Below are positions 1-7,900 of a DNA stretch of 10,328 bases, piece by piece. Numbering within the stretch: position 1 is the stretch's first letter; the number at the start of each line of letters is the position of its first letter. This stretch comes from Acidobacteriaceae bacterium (lineage in GTDB: Bacteria > Acidobacteriota > Terriglobia > Terriglobales > Acidobacteriaceae): NCBI GenBank assembly GCA_027364815.1, contig DAHXOQ010000081.1:1-10328 (forward strand). The letters run 5' to 3'. The notes below the pieces were generated by a model that saw only the letters and a program-made list of their open reading frames with translations, did no database searches and was not told the origin of the DNA. Position numbers and translations under genes: made by a program.

Positions 1-883
1 GTTCAACACGATCCAGGTGCTGGTGGAGCACGGCGACGAGGTGATTTTGCCGGTGCCGTACTGGGTGAGCTTCAAGGACATCATTCAGTACGCGGGCGGC
101 AAAGTTGTCCTGCTCCACACTGAAGAAGCAGAAAACTTCCGCATCACCGCTGATGCCATCGAGCGCGCCATCACGCCGAAAACCAAAGCCATCATCCTGA
201 ACTCGCCCTCGAATCCTGCCGGCTCTGTGGTCACCGCAGAAGATCTCGAGCGCATCATCAAGCTCGCGCATGATCGCGGCATCTATCTGCTCCTCGACGA
301 GTGCTACGTCTATCTCAACTACGCCGCCAAGCCCGTCTCCGGAGGTTCGTACACTTGGGCCAAAGAGCATCTGGTCATTCTCGGATCGCTCTCAAAAACC
401 TACTCGATGACTGGATGGCGTGCAGGTTACGCCCTCGCCTCCAGGCAGGTGACTGCCAATCTCTCCAAGCTCCAATCGCAGTCCACATCAAACACCGCAA
501 GCATGGTCCAAAAGGCTGCCATTGCTGCCCTCTCCGGTTCGCAGCAGTGCGTTACCGAGTTCCGTGCCGAGTTCATCGAGCTGCGTGATTACATGCTCGC
601 CAAGCTCGCTACAATCCCCGGAATCACCTGCACCAGGCCCGAAGGCGCCTTCTACGTCTACCCCAACCTCTCTGCCTTCATTGATCCCTCAGGCAAAGGT
701 GGTCGCCCCAGGAACACCCTCGAACTCGGATCGCGTCTCCTCCACGAGGCGCACGTCGTCACAGTTCCCGGCGAAGCCTTCGGCACAGACGCGCACATTC
801 GCCTCTCATACCCAGTCACCCGCGAGAACATCGACGAAGGCGTGCGCAGAATTGGCGATTTTCTGGACAAACTGCGGGGCTGA
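1..883 (+). CDS. PLP-dependent class I/II aminotransferase, group Ib aspartate aminotransferase type (5' truncated by window edge)
   Basis: A fold-type I transaminase, most likely cytoplasmic and moving an amino group between aspartate (or a related amino acid) and a 2-oxo acid. The frame is open from base 2, so the GTG at 17 is internal and not the start. About 293 codons are visible. The family usually has about 400, so roughly the first 100 residues are missing. Visible hallmarks: a PYWVS segment near 55-70, an NSPSNPAG motif at 200-223, a DECY motif at 296-307 whose Asp contacts the PLP ring nitrogen, and SLSKTYSMTGWRAGY with the PLP-binding lysine codon at 395-397. Near the C-terminus an RLSYP motif, with its Arg codon at 800-802, binds the substrate carboxylate. 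The pattern resembles Thermus-type aspartate aminotransferases. Substrate is inferred, because related group I enzymes use other amino acids. The next gene starts 194 bp downstream, with no clear terminator between. Confidence 0.93.
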   Translation, partial: FNTIQVLVEHGDEVILPVPYWVSFKDIIQYAGGKVVLLHTEEAENFRITADAIERAITPKTKAIILNSPSNPAGSVVTAEDLERIIKLAHDRGIYLLLDECYVYLNYAAKPVSGGSYTWAKEHLVILGSLSKTYSMTGWRAGYALASRQVTANLSKLQSQSTSNTASMVQKAAIAALSGSQQCVTEFRAEFIELRDYMLAKLATIPGITCTRPEGAFYVYPNLSAFIDPSGKGGRPRNTLELGSRLLHEAHVVTVPGEAFGTDAHIRLSYPVTRENIDEGVRRIGDFLDKLRG

Positions 884-1077
884 ATCTAGCCCCCGTCAGC
901 TCATCAGTCCCAAATTGCGGTCTTTTTCAGCCCGCAACCCCAACAAATCTCAACTCAAAATCGATTGTTTTTCCCTCTTTTTACTCCATTTTTTGGCTAC
1001 TGTCCCCTTATTTTTCAAAAACGTGTCCTCTGCACTGTGCAAAGGTACTCCAGTTCAAGTAGGATAATTTTTCGCCA

Positions 1078-2196
1078 ATGACGACATCTATCGATTTCCG
1101 TCCCGTGATTCTGGCTGGTGGCAGCGGTACCCGCTTCTGGCCCCGCTCCCGTCGTGCGCGCGCAAAACAAGTCCTTGCGCTTGATGGGGAACGCTCCATG
1201 CTTCAACAGACAGTCGAGCGCTTGATGCCCATTGCCCGCGCCAATGAAACGTGGATTATCACGAATTCGCATCTGGCCCACGAGATCGGCGAGCAATTGC
1301 CTGACGTGCCCTACGCGCACATCATTCAGGAGCCAGCCGCGCGAAATACGGCCCCGGCCTGCGGATTGGCCGCCTTCATGATTGAGCGTCAGAATCCCAA
1401 TGCCGTCCTCGGCGTCTTTCCCTCCGATCATGTCATTGCCGACGAACCGCGCTTTCTCAAAACACTGCAAAAGGGAATTGCCGTCGCCGCCGCCGGTGAC
1501 AATATTGTCGTCCTCGGCATTGAAGCCTCGCGACCCGAAACCGGCTACGGCTATATCGAGACTGGTGACTACACCAAAGATGATGTCGCTCTCCATGTCC
1601 GTCGCTTTACCGAGAAGCCAAACCTGATTCGCGCCGGTGAGTTTGTCGCCGCCGGAAATTACTACTGGAACTCGGGTATGTTTTTGTGGTCGGCTAAAAC
1701 ACTGGCCAATGCCGTCCGTGAACATCTGCCCGAGACCGCCCCAATGCTCGAAACCATTGCCGCTGCATACGGAACGCCGAACTTCGACGAGGTCTTCAAC
1801 TCGCTCTATCCCAAATGCGAAAACATCAGCGTCGACTACGCGATTCTCGAACCGCGCTCGGCCAAGGGCGAGCATCTTTCGCATCTTTATTGCCTGCCCG
1901 CTGAGTTCAGTTGGAACGATCTTGGCTCCTGGTCCTCGCTCTACGACTACCAGATGGAGACGCGACTGCGTGGCGATGGCGACGGCAATGTCGCCGAAAC
2001 TGATGGCCATCTTTCCGTCGACGCTGCCAACAACTACATCTACAGCCCGCGCAAGTTCGTCGCGCTCGTCGGAGTTGAAAACCTGGTCATCGTCGACACC
2101 GACGACGCATTGCTCGTTGCGCACCGCGACCACTCTCAAGACGTAGGCAAGGTCGTGCGTGAGCTCACCGCCGCTGGTCGCAATGATCTCTTGTAA
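1078..2196 (+). CDS. manC: Mannose-1-phosphate guanylyltransferase (GDP-mannose pyrophosphorylase), single-domain form
   Basis: Makes GDP-mannose and pyrophosphate from GTP and mannose-1-phosphate in the cytoplasm, feeding polysaccharide and glycan synthesis. The 372-aa protein shows the nucleotidyltransferase signature GGSGTRFWP at residues 14-22 followed by the basic SRRARAKQ stretch (24-31) with the likely catalytic lysine K30. It also has EPAARNTAP (85-93), FPSDHVI (114-120, with a metal-binding Asp), RFTEKP (176-181), NYYWNSGMF (194-202) and FSWNDLGSW (277-285), all typical of this family. It ends after the short left-handed helix part, so it lacks the cupin phosphomannose isomerase domain of the roughly 470-aa bifunctional ManC/AlgA enzymes. 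The ATG at 1078 is the only sensible start. Ribosome binding is weak: AGGA at 1061-1064 lies 13 nt upstream. A phosphohexomutase gene follows 109 bp downstream on the same strand and would supply its substrate. Confidence 0.93.
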   Translation: MTTSIDFRPVILAGGSGTRFWPRSRRARAKQVLALDGERSMLQQTVERLMPIARANETWIITNSHLAHEIGEQLPDVPYAHIIQEPAARNTAPACGLAAFMIERQNPNAVLGVFPSDHVIADEPRFLKTLQKGIAVAAAGDNIVVLGIEASRPETGYGYIETGDYTKDDVALHVRRFTEKPNLIRAGEFVAAGNYYWNSGMFLWSAKTLANAVREHLPETAPMLETIAAAYGTPNFDEVFNSLYPKCENISVDYAILEPRSAKGEHLSHLYCLPAEFSWNDLGSWSSLYDYQMETRLRGDGDGNVAETDGHLSVDAANNYIYSPRKFVALVGVENLVIVDTDDALLVAHRDHSQDVGKVVRELTAAGRNDLL

Positions 2197-2222
2197 TTAA
2201 ACTGCTTTTACACAACGACCCT

Positions 2223-2238
2223 CTCATTTCAAAATGAG
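2223..2238 (+). repeat. Short inverted repeat in the manC-mutase spacer
   Basis: CTCATT at 2223-2228 pairs with AATGAG at 2233-2238 around a four-base loop. The stem is six pairs, AT-rich and not followed by a T-run, so it is a poor candidate for a terminator. It lies 27 bp after the manC stop and 20 bp before the heptad array. Confidence 0.3.
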
Positions 2239-2258
2239 CGTCTATGACTTTGGCGAGT

Positions 2259-2298
2259 AACTGAGAACTGACAACCGACAACTGAGAACTGAGAACTG
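2259..2298 (+). repeat. Heptanucleotide tandem repeat, consensus AACTGAG, about 5.7 copies
   Basis: Five full 7-bp units and a 5-bp partial unit run without gaps: AACTGAG, AACTGAC, AACCGAC, AACTGAG, AACTGAG, AACTG. Units differ mainly at the last base (G or C), with one T-to-C change in unit three. The array ends 7 bp before the ATG of the mutase gene and occupies the place where a ribosome binding site would be expected. On the other strand it reads CTCAGTT/GTCAGTT. Intergenic heptad repeats of this general kind are known in several bacterial phyla, for example the short tandemly repeated sequences of cyanobacteria. No function can be assigned here. Confidence 0.9.
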
Positions 2299-2305
2299 TA
2301 TTTTT

Positions 2306-3754
2306 ATGTCTCACCCACAAGTCAAATTTGGAACCGATGGATGGCGCGGCATTATTGCCGATGATTTCACCTTTGCCAATGTGCGCATCGCGGCAGCGGC
2401 AATCGCCGCTTACCTGCACTCACGTGTTGGCACTGAAGAAGATCCCTCCAGGGGCATCTGCATTGCCTACGATTCGCGCTTCGGTTCAAAAGCTTTTGCG
2501 CGCATCTGCGCTGAAGTAGTTGCAGCTACCGGAATCCCCGTCGCGCTCGCCGACGACATCACCCCCACTCCCGCGCTGAGCTATGGGGCACGCAATCACG
2601 GCGCCGCCGGCGGTATCATGATCACTTCCTCGCACAACCCCGCCCAATGGAATGGCGTGAAGTACAAGGCCTGGTACGGCGGCGCAGGCAAGCCTTCAAT
2701 CATCTCTGCCATCGAAGCCAATCTCGGCGCACCGGTTCCCGCACCAGCCACGCCAGCCAAAATTGAAGAAGTAAATTTCCTTCCACCCTACCTCGAAGCA
2801 ATTCAGAAATTCGTCGATCTTGATTTGATTGCGCGCTCCGGCCGCAAATTTGCCATCGATTCCATGTACGGCGCGGGCCGTACCATCCTCAGTGAGATCT
2901 TCACCCGCATCGGCGTCGACCATGTGCAGATTCGAGGCGAAATCAATCCGCTTTTCCCCGGCATCAACCCCGAGCCAATCGAACCCCACATTCGCGCCCT
3001 CGGTGAAGCCGCTCTCAAATTTCATTGCGACGCCGGACTCTGCACCGACGGCGACGCCGACCGCATTGGCGCAACTGACGAGCACGGCGTCTTCGTTGAC
3101 CCGCACAAAATCTTCTCCGTCATGCTGAGTTGGCTCCTCAAGCGCAAAGGCTGGCCGGGCGATGTGACGCGCGCCTTCAACACCACCAAAATGCTTGACC
3201 GCATCTGTGACAAATACGGACGCACCCTCCACGAGCATGGCATCTGCTTCAAATATGTCTGCGACTTCATGCTCGAGCGCGAAATCCTCATCGGCGGCGA
3301 AGAGTCAGGCGGCATCGGATTGCAGCGCCATCTCCCCGAACGCGATGGTTTGCTCAATGCGCTCATTCTCGCCAACATCATCGCCGAAGAAGGCAAGACT
3401 CTCGGCGAATTGGTCGCCGATCTCCAGGCTGAGTTCGGCGAGCATCAATACGGGCGCATTGATCTGCACATTCCCGACGCGCTGAAGAACGCTGCCATTG
3501 AGCGCGCACGTGGACTCAAGTTGGGCGACTCTTCCTTTGCCGGAATGAAAATTCTCAAAATTGAAAACCTCGATGGTGTGAAATTCTTCCTCGACAACCC
3601 CGAGGCCGCAACCAAATCGAATGCTGCGGAAACCTGGCTCCTGCTCCGCGCTTCCGGTACTGAGCCATTGATGCGCATCTACTCCGAATCCTGCTCCATG
3701 CACTCCGTGACCACGCTGCTGGAAGCTGCGCGTACCTTTGCAATGGGTAGCTGA
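2306..3754 (+). CDS. Phosphoglucomutase/phosphomannomutase family protein (alpha-D-phosphohexomutase; probable ManB role)
   Basis: Interconverts hexose 6-phosphate and 1-phosphate through a phosphoserine intermediate. Beside manC its likely job is mannose-6-phosphate to mannose-1-phosphate. The 482-aa protein has all four conserved family sites. FGTDGWRG opens the protein (residues 8-15). The phosphoserine loop TSSHNP is at 107-112 with S109 as the phosphorylated residue. The magnesium loop DGDADR is at 248-253, the sugar-specificity loop GGEESGG at 330-336, and the phosphate-binding loop RASGTEP at 448-454. Length is normal for the family. The GEESGG loop is common in phosphoglucomutases, so glucose-phosphate or dual activity is equally possible from sequence alone. 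The ATG at 2306 puts FGTDGWRG at the usual distance from the N-terminus, but no Shine-Dalgarno sequence precedes it; a heptad repeat array ends 7 bp upstream. The gene converges on the next gene with a 7-bp gap. Confidence 0.92.
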   Translation: MSHPQVKFGTDGWRGIIADDFTFANVRIAAAAIAAYLHSRVGTEEDPSRGICIAYDSRFGSKAFARICAEVVAATGIPVALADDITPTPALSYGARNHGAAGGIMITSSHNPAQWNGVKYKAWYGGAGKPSIISAIEANLGAPVPAPATPAKIEEVNFLPPYLEAIQKFVDLDLIARSGRKFAIDSMYGAGRTILSEIFTRIGVDHVQIRGEINPLFPGINPEPIEPHIRALGEAALKFHCDAGLCTDGDADRIGATDEHGVFVDPHKIFSVMLSWLLKRKGWPGDVTRAFNTTKMLDRICDKYGRTLHEHGICFKYVCDFMLEREILIGGEESGGIGLQRHLPERDGLLNALILANIIAEEGKTLGELVADLQAEFGEHQYGRIDLHIPDALKNAAIERARGLKLGDSSFAGMKILKIENLDGVKFFLDNPEAATKSNAAETWLLLRASGTEPLMRIYSESCSMHSVTTLLEAARTFAMGS

Positions 3755-3761
3755 GTTCGCT

Positions 3762-4613
3762 CTATCGCAGTACCGAACACTCGCTCAGCGTTGATTGAAC
3801 GGATCCAGATCCAACCACTTGAAAATCTATCTTGCCGGGGATTGGCAAGCCATTCACATATTGATAATCGATTTTGACAATCAACGTCTGGAATTGTGCC
3901 GGCGTTGCTCCCGTTGGTTGAATATGTCCAACAAAATAATTTGCCAGTAGCCCCTTGTCTGTATTCATATAAGCTGGTTCAAACTTCGTCGTGCCGCTGT
4001 CCATGTAAATATCAAAATGTTTCAGCAAAAAGCTGTTATCGAACTCCTCGTAGACCCTTGTAGAGCCGTCCTTGGCGTTGATTTTGATGGCATCGGTGCC
4101 TTGACTCATTTCAATTCCCTGTGTATTGGCGGGTATCGTCGACCCATCGACAAATGGCGTCCAGAACTGCAAAAATCCTGTAAACACCTGGTCCATTGCA
4201 CCGTGCATGTTCTTCATTAATTCTTGCGATTGCTGGGCATCGGCGCCGGTGGGCTCATTCCATTCCAACTTTGTGTTGCCGTTGAAGCGGGCGTGCAGTT
4301 TGACTCCGACTGTGCTCAGCAGTACTACTCTCGAATCATTCGGACTGACGCTGGTGCCCGGATTTGCTTCTTGAAAGAGTTTTTGCCAATCTATATGGAC
4401 TGAACAGTCGAATCCACTCAAGCCTTCACGCTTGGTGGAGTAATAAAGTTTTGCCATTTTTGCCAGCAGGGCGTCGTTCGCCGTGGATTGCACAGTGGCT
4501 GTTGCACTGGAGGGGGAAGTACTCTGCGCTTGCAACCTGCCGTGGGGCATCTGTAAATGCAAAATGAACACTAGCGACAGAGCAAATCCTCTATAGAGAC
4601 TACTTAAGCGCAT
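3762..4613 (-). CDS. Secreted protein of unknown function (283 aa)
   Basis: I do not recognise this family. The N-terminus is a good Sec signal peptide: MRLSSLYRGF, a hydrophobic stretch to about residue 21, then LQA before a likely cleavage after A29. There is no lipobox cysteine. The mature part begins with a Ser/Thr/Ala-rich stretch (about 30-46), followed by a mixed region with many alternating hydrophobic and polar residues, which suggests a beta-rich fold. The conserved-looking segment REGLSGFDCSVHIDW spans about 62-76. Only two cysteines exist, C70 and C279, both in a Cys-Ser-Val context, so a disulfide tying the two ends together in the periplasm is plausible. A LolA-like or other periplasmic fold is conceivable but not shown. 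The ATG fits the signal peptide, although no clear ribosome binding site precedes it. It is divergent from the receptor gene and convergent with the mutase gene. Confidence 0.8.
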   Translation of the reverse strand: MRLSSLYRGFALSLVFILHLQMPHGRLQAQSTSPSSATATVQSTANDALLAKMAKLYYSTKREGLSGFDCSVHIDWQKLFQEANPGTSVSPNDSRVVLLSTVGVKLHARFNGNTKLEWNEPTGADAQQSQELMKNMHGAMDQVFTGFLQFWTPFVDGSTIPANTQGIEMSQGTDAIKINAKDGSTRVYEEFDNSFLLKHFDIYMDSGTTKFEPAYMNTDKGLLANYFVGHIQPTGATPAQFQTLIVKIDYQYVNGLPIPGKIDFQVVGSGSVQSTLSECSVLR

Positions 4614-4642
4614 GACGAGCCAGCTTTCTTTCGAGCGATATT

Positions 4643-4672
4643 AGTATGCGTTAACCCCAAGCTGGGGGTCAA
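4643..4672 (-). promoter_or_regulatory. Candidate promoter for the secreted protein gene
   Basis: On the minus strand TTGACC (4672-4667) and CATACT (4648-4643) are separated by 18 bp. They match the sigma-70 consensus at 5 of 6 and 4 of 6 positions. Transcription would begin near 4636, leaving about 23 nt before the ATG at 4613. The palindrome CCCCA-AGC-TGGGG (4655-4667) lies in the spacer and touches the -35 box, where a bound protein would block polymerase. Inference from pattern only. Confidence 0.35.
4655..4667. repeat. Short palindrome CCCCA-AGC-TGGGG, possible operator
   Basis: Two 5-bp arms, CCCCA at 4655-4659 and TGGGG at 4663-4667, surround a 3-bp centre. The site lies between the -35 and -10 boxes proposed for the leftward gene. 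Size and place suit a regulator site, but a GC-rich palindrome this short can occur by chance. Confidence 0.3.
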
Positions 4673-4684
4673 AGAGTTTTACCG

Positions 4685-4721
4685 CAATATTCCACAATAT
4701 TGGCCCCTCCATCTGGCCCCT
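4685..4721. repeat. Two adjacent pairs of short direct repeats in the divergent promoter region
   Basis: CAATATT occurs at 4685-4691 and 4695-4701, spaced 10 bp or about one helical turn. TGGCCCCT occurs at 4701-4708 and 4714-4721, spaced 13 bp. The pairs share the T at 4701, so the block is compact. It lies upstream of both divergent genes and could be a regulator binding region. Confidence 0.4.
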
Positions 4722-4935
4722 AAAGATTTTAATTGTATATTTATGCAGACTCCGATAATTTAATTGGAAATCATTCGTGACCGTTGGCTCGGCTTTTTAA
4801 GGCCTCGCTACATCGGCATTTCTTTCCCGCTTGCCTGATGGCAAAGTTTATTCAACGGAGTTGGTACATTCAAGGATCAGCTCAAGTGCAGGGGCTCATC
4901 CACAAGTAGACTTCACCGAAAAATCGCACGCAAAA

Positions 4936-4964
4936 TTGACAGCAACACAAAGCAGAAATATCAA
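4936..4964 (+). promoter_or_regulatory. Candidate sigma-70-type promoter for the TonB-dependent receptor gene
   Basis: A perfect -35 box TTGACA (4936-4941) is followed after exactly 17 bp by TATCAA (4959-4964), which matches the -10 consensus at 4 of 6 positions. Transcription would start at about 4971, giving a leader of about 27 nt that carries the ribosome binding site at 4985-4990. This agrees with the GTG start at 4998. It also argues against starting at the TTG at 4974, which would be almost leaderless. Confidence 0.55.
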
Positions 4965-4984
4965 ACGTAACGATTGAAAACTTT

Positions 4985-4990
4985 GGAGGG
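4985..4990 (+). promoter_or_regulatory. Strong ribosome binding site that fixes the receptor start at GTG 4998
   Basis: GGAGGG lies 7 nt upstream of the GTG at 4998. The upstream in-frame TTG at 4974 would place this site inside the coding region and add eight residues before the MKKILSNW signal peptide, so the GTG is preferred. Confidence 0.8.
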
Positions 4991-4997
4991 TACTGAC

Positions 4998-7900
4998 GTG
5001 AAAAAGATCCTATCGAACTGGCTTTTGATCATACTTCTGTCTGCGAGCGCAACACTCGCACTTGGCCAAGCCACCACATCACTGCGCGGCGTAGTCAAGG
5101 ATCCCAGCGGCGCATTGGTTCCGGGCGCAACTATCACGCTCTCGGACAGCTCAACCGGCGTCACTTATCACACCACAACAAACTCCGCAGGCTTCTATAT
5201 TTTCCCCGTTGTCGCTCCTGCGCACTATCTGATTACCATTAACTCCACTGGCTTCGCCACGGAAACGCGTTCTGCCGAGTTGCTGGTCAATCAGCCGGCG
5301 ACCATCGACTTCAAGATGAGTGTTAAAGCGGAAGCCGTCACCATTGACGTGAGCACCAGTGCCCAGACTCTGAATATGACAGATGCGACGATCGGCAACT
5401 CGGTCGGCAATGCGACTATTCAGGCGCTGCCGATGGAAGGCCGTGATCCCGTCTCGCTCCTGAGCTTGCAGCCCGGCGTGCTCTACTTTGGCGCGCAGAC
5501 CAGCACTGCAGACAGCCGCCAGGGCGCAGTTTCTGGTGGACGCTCTGACCAGGGCAACATCACTCTCGATGGACTCGACGATAACGACCAGCTCAATGGA
5601 ACTGCTTTTCAAGGTGTTTTGCGCTCCACCCTTGATTCAACTGAAGAGTTCCGCGTGACCACCTCAAACGGTACGGCTGAAGCAGGCCGCTCTTCCGGCG
5701 CACAGGTAAACCTCATCACAAAAGCGGGAACAAACAACTTCCACGGTGCTTTGTATGAGTACTATCGCCCGACAAACACTGTCGCAAATGACTACTTCCT
5801 GAAAAACAACGAATCTAATTCAGGTCAGCCCAATCAGCCACAGCACTATGTGAAAAATGTTTTCGGCGGCAGCGTTGGCGGCCCCATCATTAAAGATAAG
5901 CTCTTCTTCTTTTTCAACTACGAAGGATTGCGCCAGTCCATTGATCAGGTCGTGCAGGCGACTGTACCCACTGCAAGTTTTATGGGCACTAGTCAAACCT
6001 CTTATAACGGCGTCCTCCAGTACATTGACGGTAACAATGTGACTCATATGCTTTCAGCTTCACAAGTCTCTGCGCTCGATGTGGGCTGCTCAGAACCAGG
6101 CAATTACTTCAATGGCTCTAATGTTTGCCCCTGGGGAACTGGAGGTGCTGCTCAGCCCGGTGCTGATCCGAATTTACTCGCCTACCTTGCCACTGAGCCT
6201 GTTGCAACCGGCTCCGCTTCTGGCGATGGATTGAACAGCGGATCATATTATTTTGCCTCTCCACTCCCTACCACGCAGAACACAAGCATTTTCAAGCTTG
6301 ATTACAACCTCAACAGCGCCAATAAATTCTTTGCGCGCGGCAACCTGCAAAAAGACACAAACGCAGGTGCGGCGAATCTCCCCGGACAGGGCCCGGCAAG
6401 CTTTACAGACGACAACACCAAGGGATTTTCACTTGGACATACCTGGACCCCAACCGCAAATCTCGTCAACGACCTGCGTTATGGTTTCATTCGTCAGGGC
6501 TATCAAAGGGCAGGACAGGGTGTCGGCGATTATGTTTTCATCCGCTTCTACACGCAGCCAACCGCACAGACCCGCAACACAATTCAGCACGTTCCAGTGC
6601 ATAACCTTGCGGACACGCTGAACTGGACCCGCAAGGCACACACATTTTCATTCGGCGGCAACTGGCGGCAGATCACCAATGAGCATGGCACCGACGCAAA
6701 CTCATTCAATGGAGCCAGCACCAACCCCTACTGGCCCGCTATTGGTACTCTGCCCGACCCGGCCTCAATCGGATTGCCTACGGTTCAAAACACAGGCTTT
6801 TTCAACTCCTATGAGATTGCTTACTCCACATTGGTGGGCGATGTCAGTCAGTTGACAAATGTTTACAACTACAAAGTTGCAACACCTACCACTGCTACCG
6901 CACTACCTGATGGCGCCTTTGTTCAACGCAACTTCCGTTCCAACGAATTTGAGTTCTTCTTGCAAGATTCGTGGAGAGTTCATTCCAACCTCACTTTTAC
7001 TTATGGCGTGCGCTACACAAACCTGCAAACACCTTACGAGATGAATGGTCAGCAGGTCTCGCCGACTTTGAATACGGATGCCTGGTACAAAGGCCGTGAG
7101 GCTGCCGCGCAACAAGGGCAAATCTACGAACCCATCATGGCCTTTTCTCCCTCAGGAAAAGCGAATGGACAGCCCGGGCTCTACCCCAAGCAAAAAAACA
7201 ACTTTGCACCTCGGCTGGGTGTGGTTTACTCGCCCGATACCAAAACATCTATTCGCGCTGGTGCCGGCATGTACTTTGACCACTACGGTGAAGGCCTCAT
7301 CAACTCCTTCGACCAGGAAGGCTCCTTTGGCTTGAGCACTTCTTTGAGCAATGCGGCGGGTGCGTATGGCTTCGAGAATTCGCCTCGTTTCACAGGTGCG
7401 CACAACATGCCTGACTATCCGCTTCCTCCTGTCACTCCGACGCAAACCTTCCCCTATGCGCCACCGTCGGGATTGGCATCTGGCTTCGGCATCGACTGGG
7501 GCGTCAACAACCGCATCAAGACGCCTTACTCTGAGGCATTCAACTTATCCATTCAGCGTGAGTTGCGTGCAGGCTTCACAGTTGAAGCCGACTATGTGGG
7601 TAGGCTTGGACGCCACCTGCTTGAACAGCAGGATCTTGCTGAGCCCGTCAATTATGTTGATCCATCCGGTGGTGGCAGTTACTTTAACGCGGCCACGCAA
7701 CTCTCAAAGCTCGTTGATGCCAACGGAGGAAACCCGGCGGGACTGGTCAATCCGATTCCGTACTTCGAGAATGTCTTTCCCTTCATGGCCAATTTGGATT
7801 ACGCCGGTCAAAGCGCCACTCAAGCCATCTACAAGCACGAGTGGGCGCCGAATCGCGGATCATCGGGAGAAACATTTGCCCTCTTTGATCTGGATATGGC

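Larger units (their letters stand above)
4614..4997. other. Divergent intergenic region (384 bp), no gene recognised
   Basis: This spacer separates the secreted protein gene (leftward) from the receptor gene (rightward). It contains a candidate promoter at each end, the palindrome CCCCA-AGC-TGGGG at 4655-4667, two pairs of short direct repeats at 4685-4721, an AT-rich stretch at about 4721-4770, and a small hairpin (TTGCC/GGCAA, 4831-4844). The rest, about 4770-4930, shows nothing I can support. A 23-codon ORF at 4838-4909 has no ribosome binding site and was not accepted. Confidence 0.6.

Noticed and set aside
915..937. Inverted repeat TTGCGG/CCGCAA after the aminotransferase gene as a terminator
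   Set aside because: The stem is only six pairs with an 11-nt loop, and no T-run follows it, so it does not qualify as an intrinsic terminator.
522..1067. 181-codon open frame overlapping the end of the aminotransferase gene
   Set aside because: A shadow frame of low complexity (Ser/Pro-rich) with no ribosome binding site. The overlapping aminotransferase frame is clearly the real one.
1015..2139. Long open frame (374 codons) on the minus strand covering almost all of manC
   Set aside because: It mirrors manC, which has strong family motifs. The antisense translation shows no recognisable domain, and its start lies inside manC. Long antisense frames are common opposite GC-rich genes.
2259..2298. 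Tandem repeat considered as a CRISPR-like array or origin iterons
   Set aside because: Units are 7 bp and directly abutting, with no spacers. There are no cas or replication genes and no DnaA boxes nearby.
2165..2419. 84-codon minus-strand open frame containing a Ser-Gln-Leu repeat
   Set aside because: The repetitive protein text is just the heptad DNA repeat read as codons, and the frame overlaps both the manC end and the mutase start.
4733..4761. Alternative rightward promoter TTGTAT-17 bp-TAATTT
   Set aside because: Poor match in the -35 box, AT-rich surroundings that give such hits by chance, and a far better candidate at 4936-4964 next to the receptor gene.
4838..4909. 23-codon ORF in the divergent intergenic region
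   Set aside because: No ribosome binding site before the ATG, no recognisable signal in the peptide, and short ORFs of this size are expected by chance.
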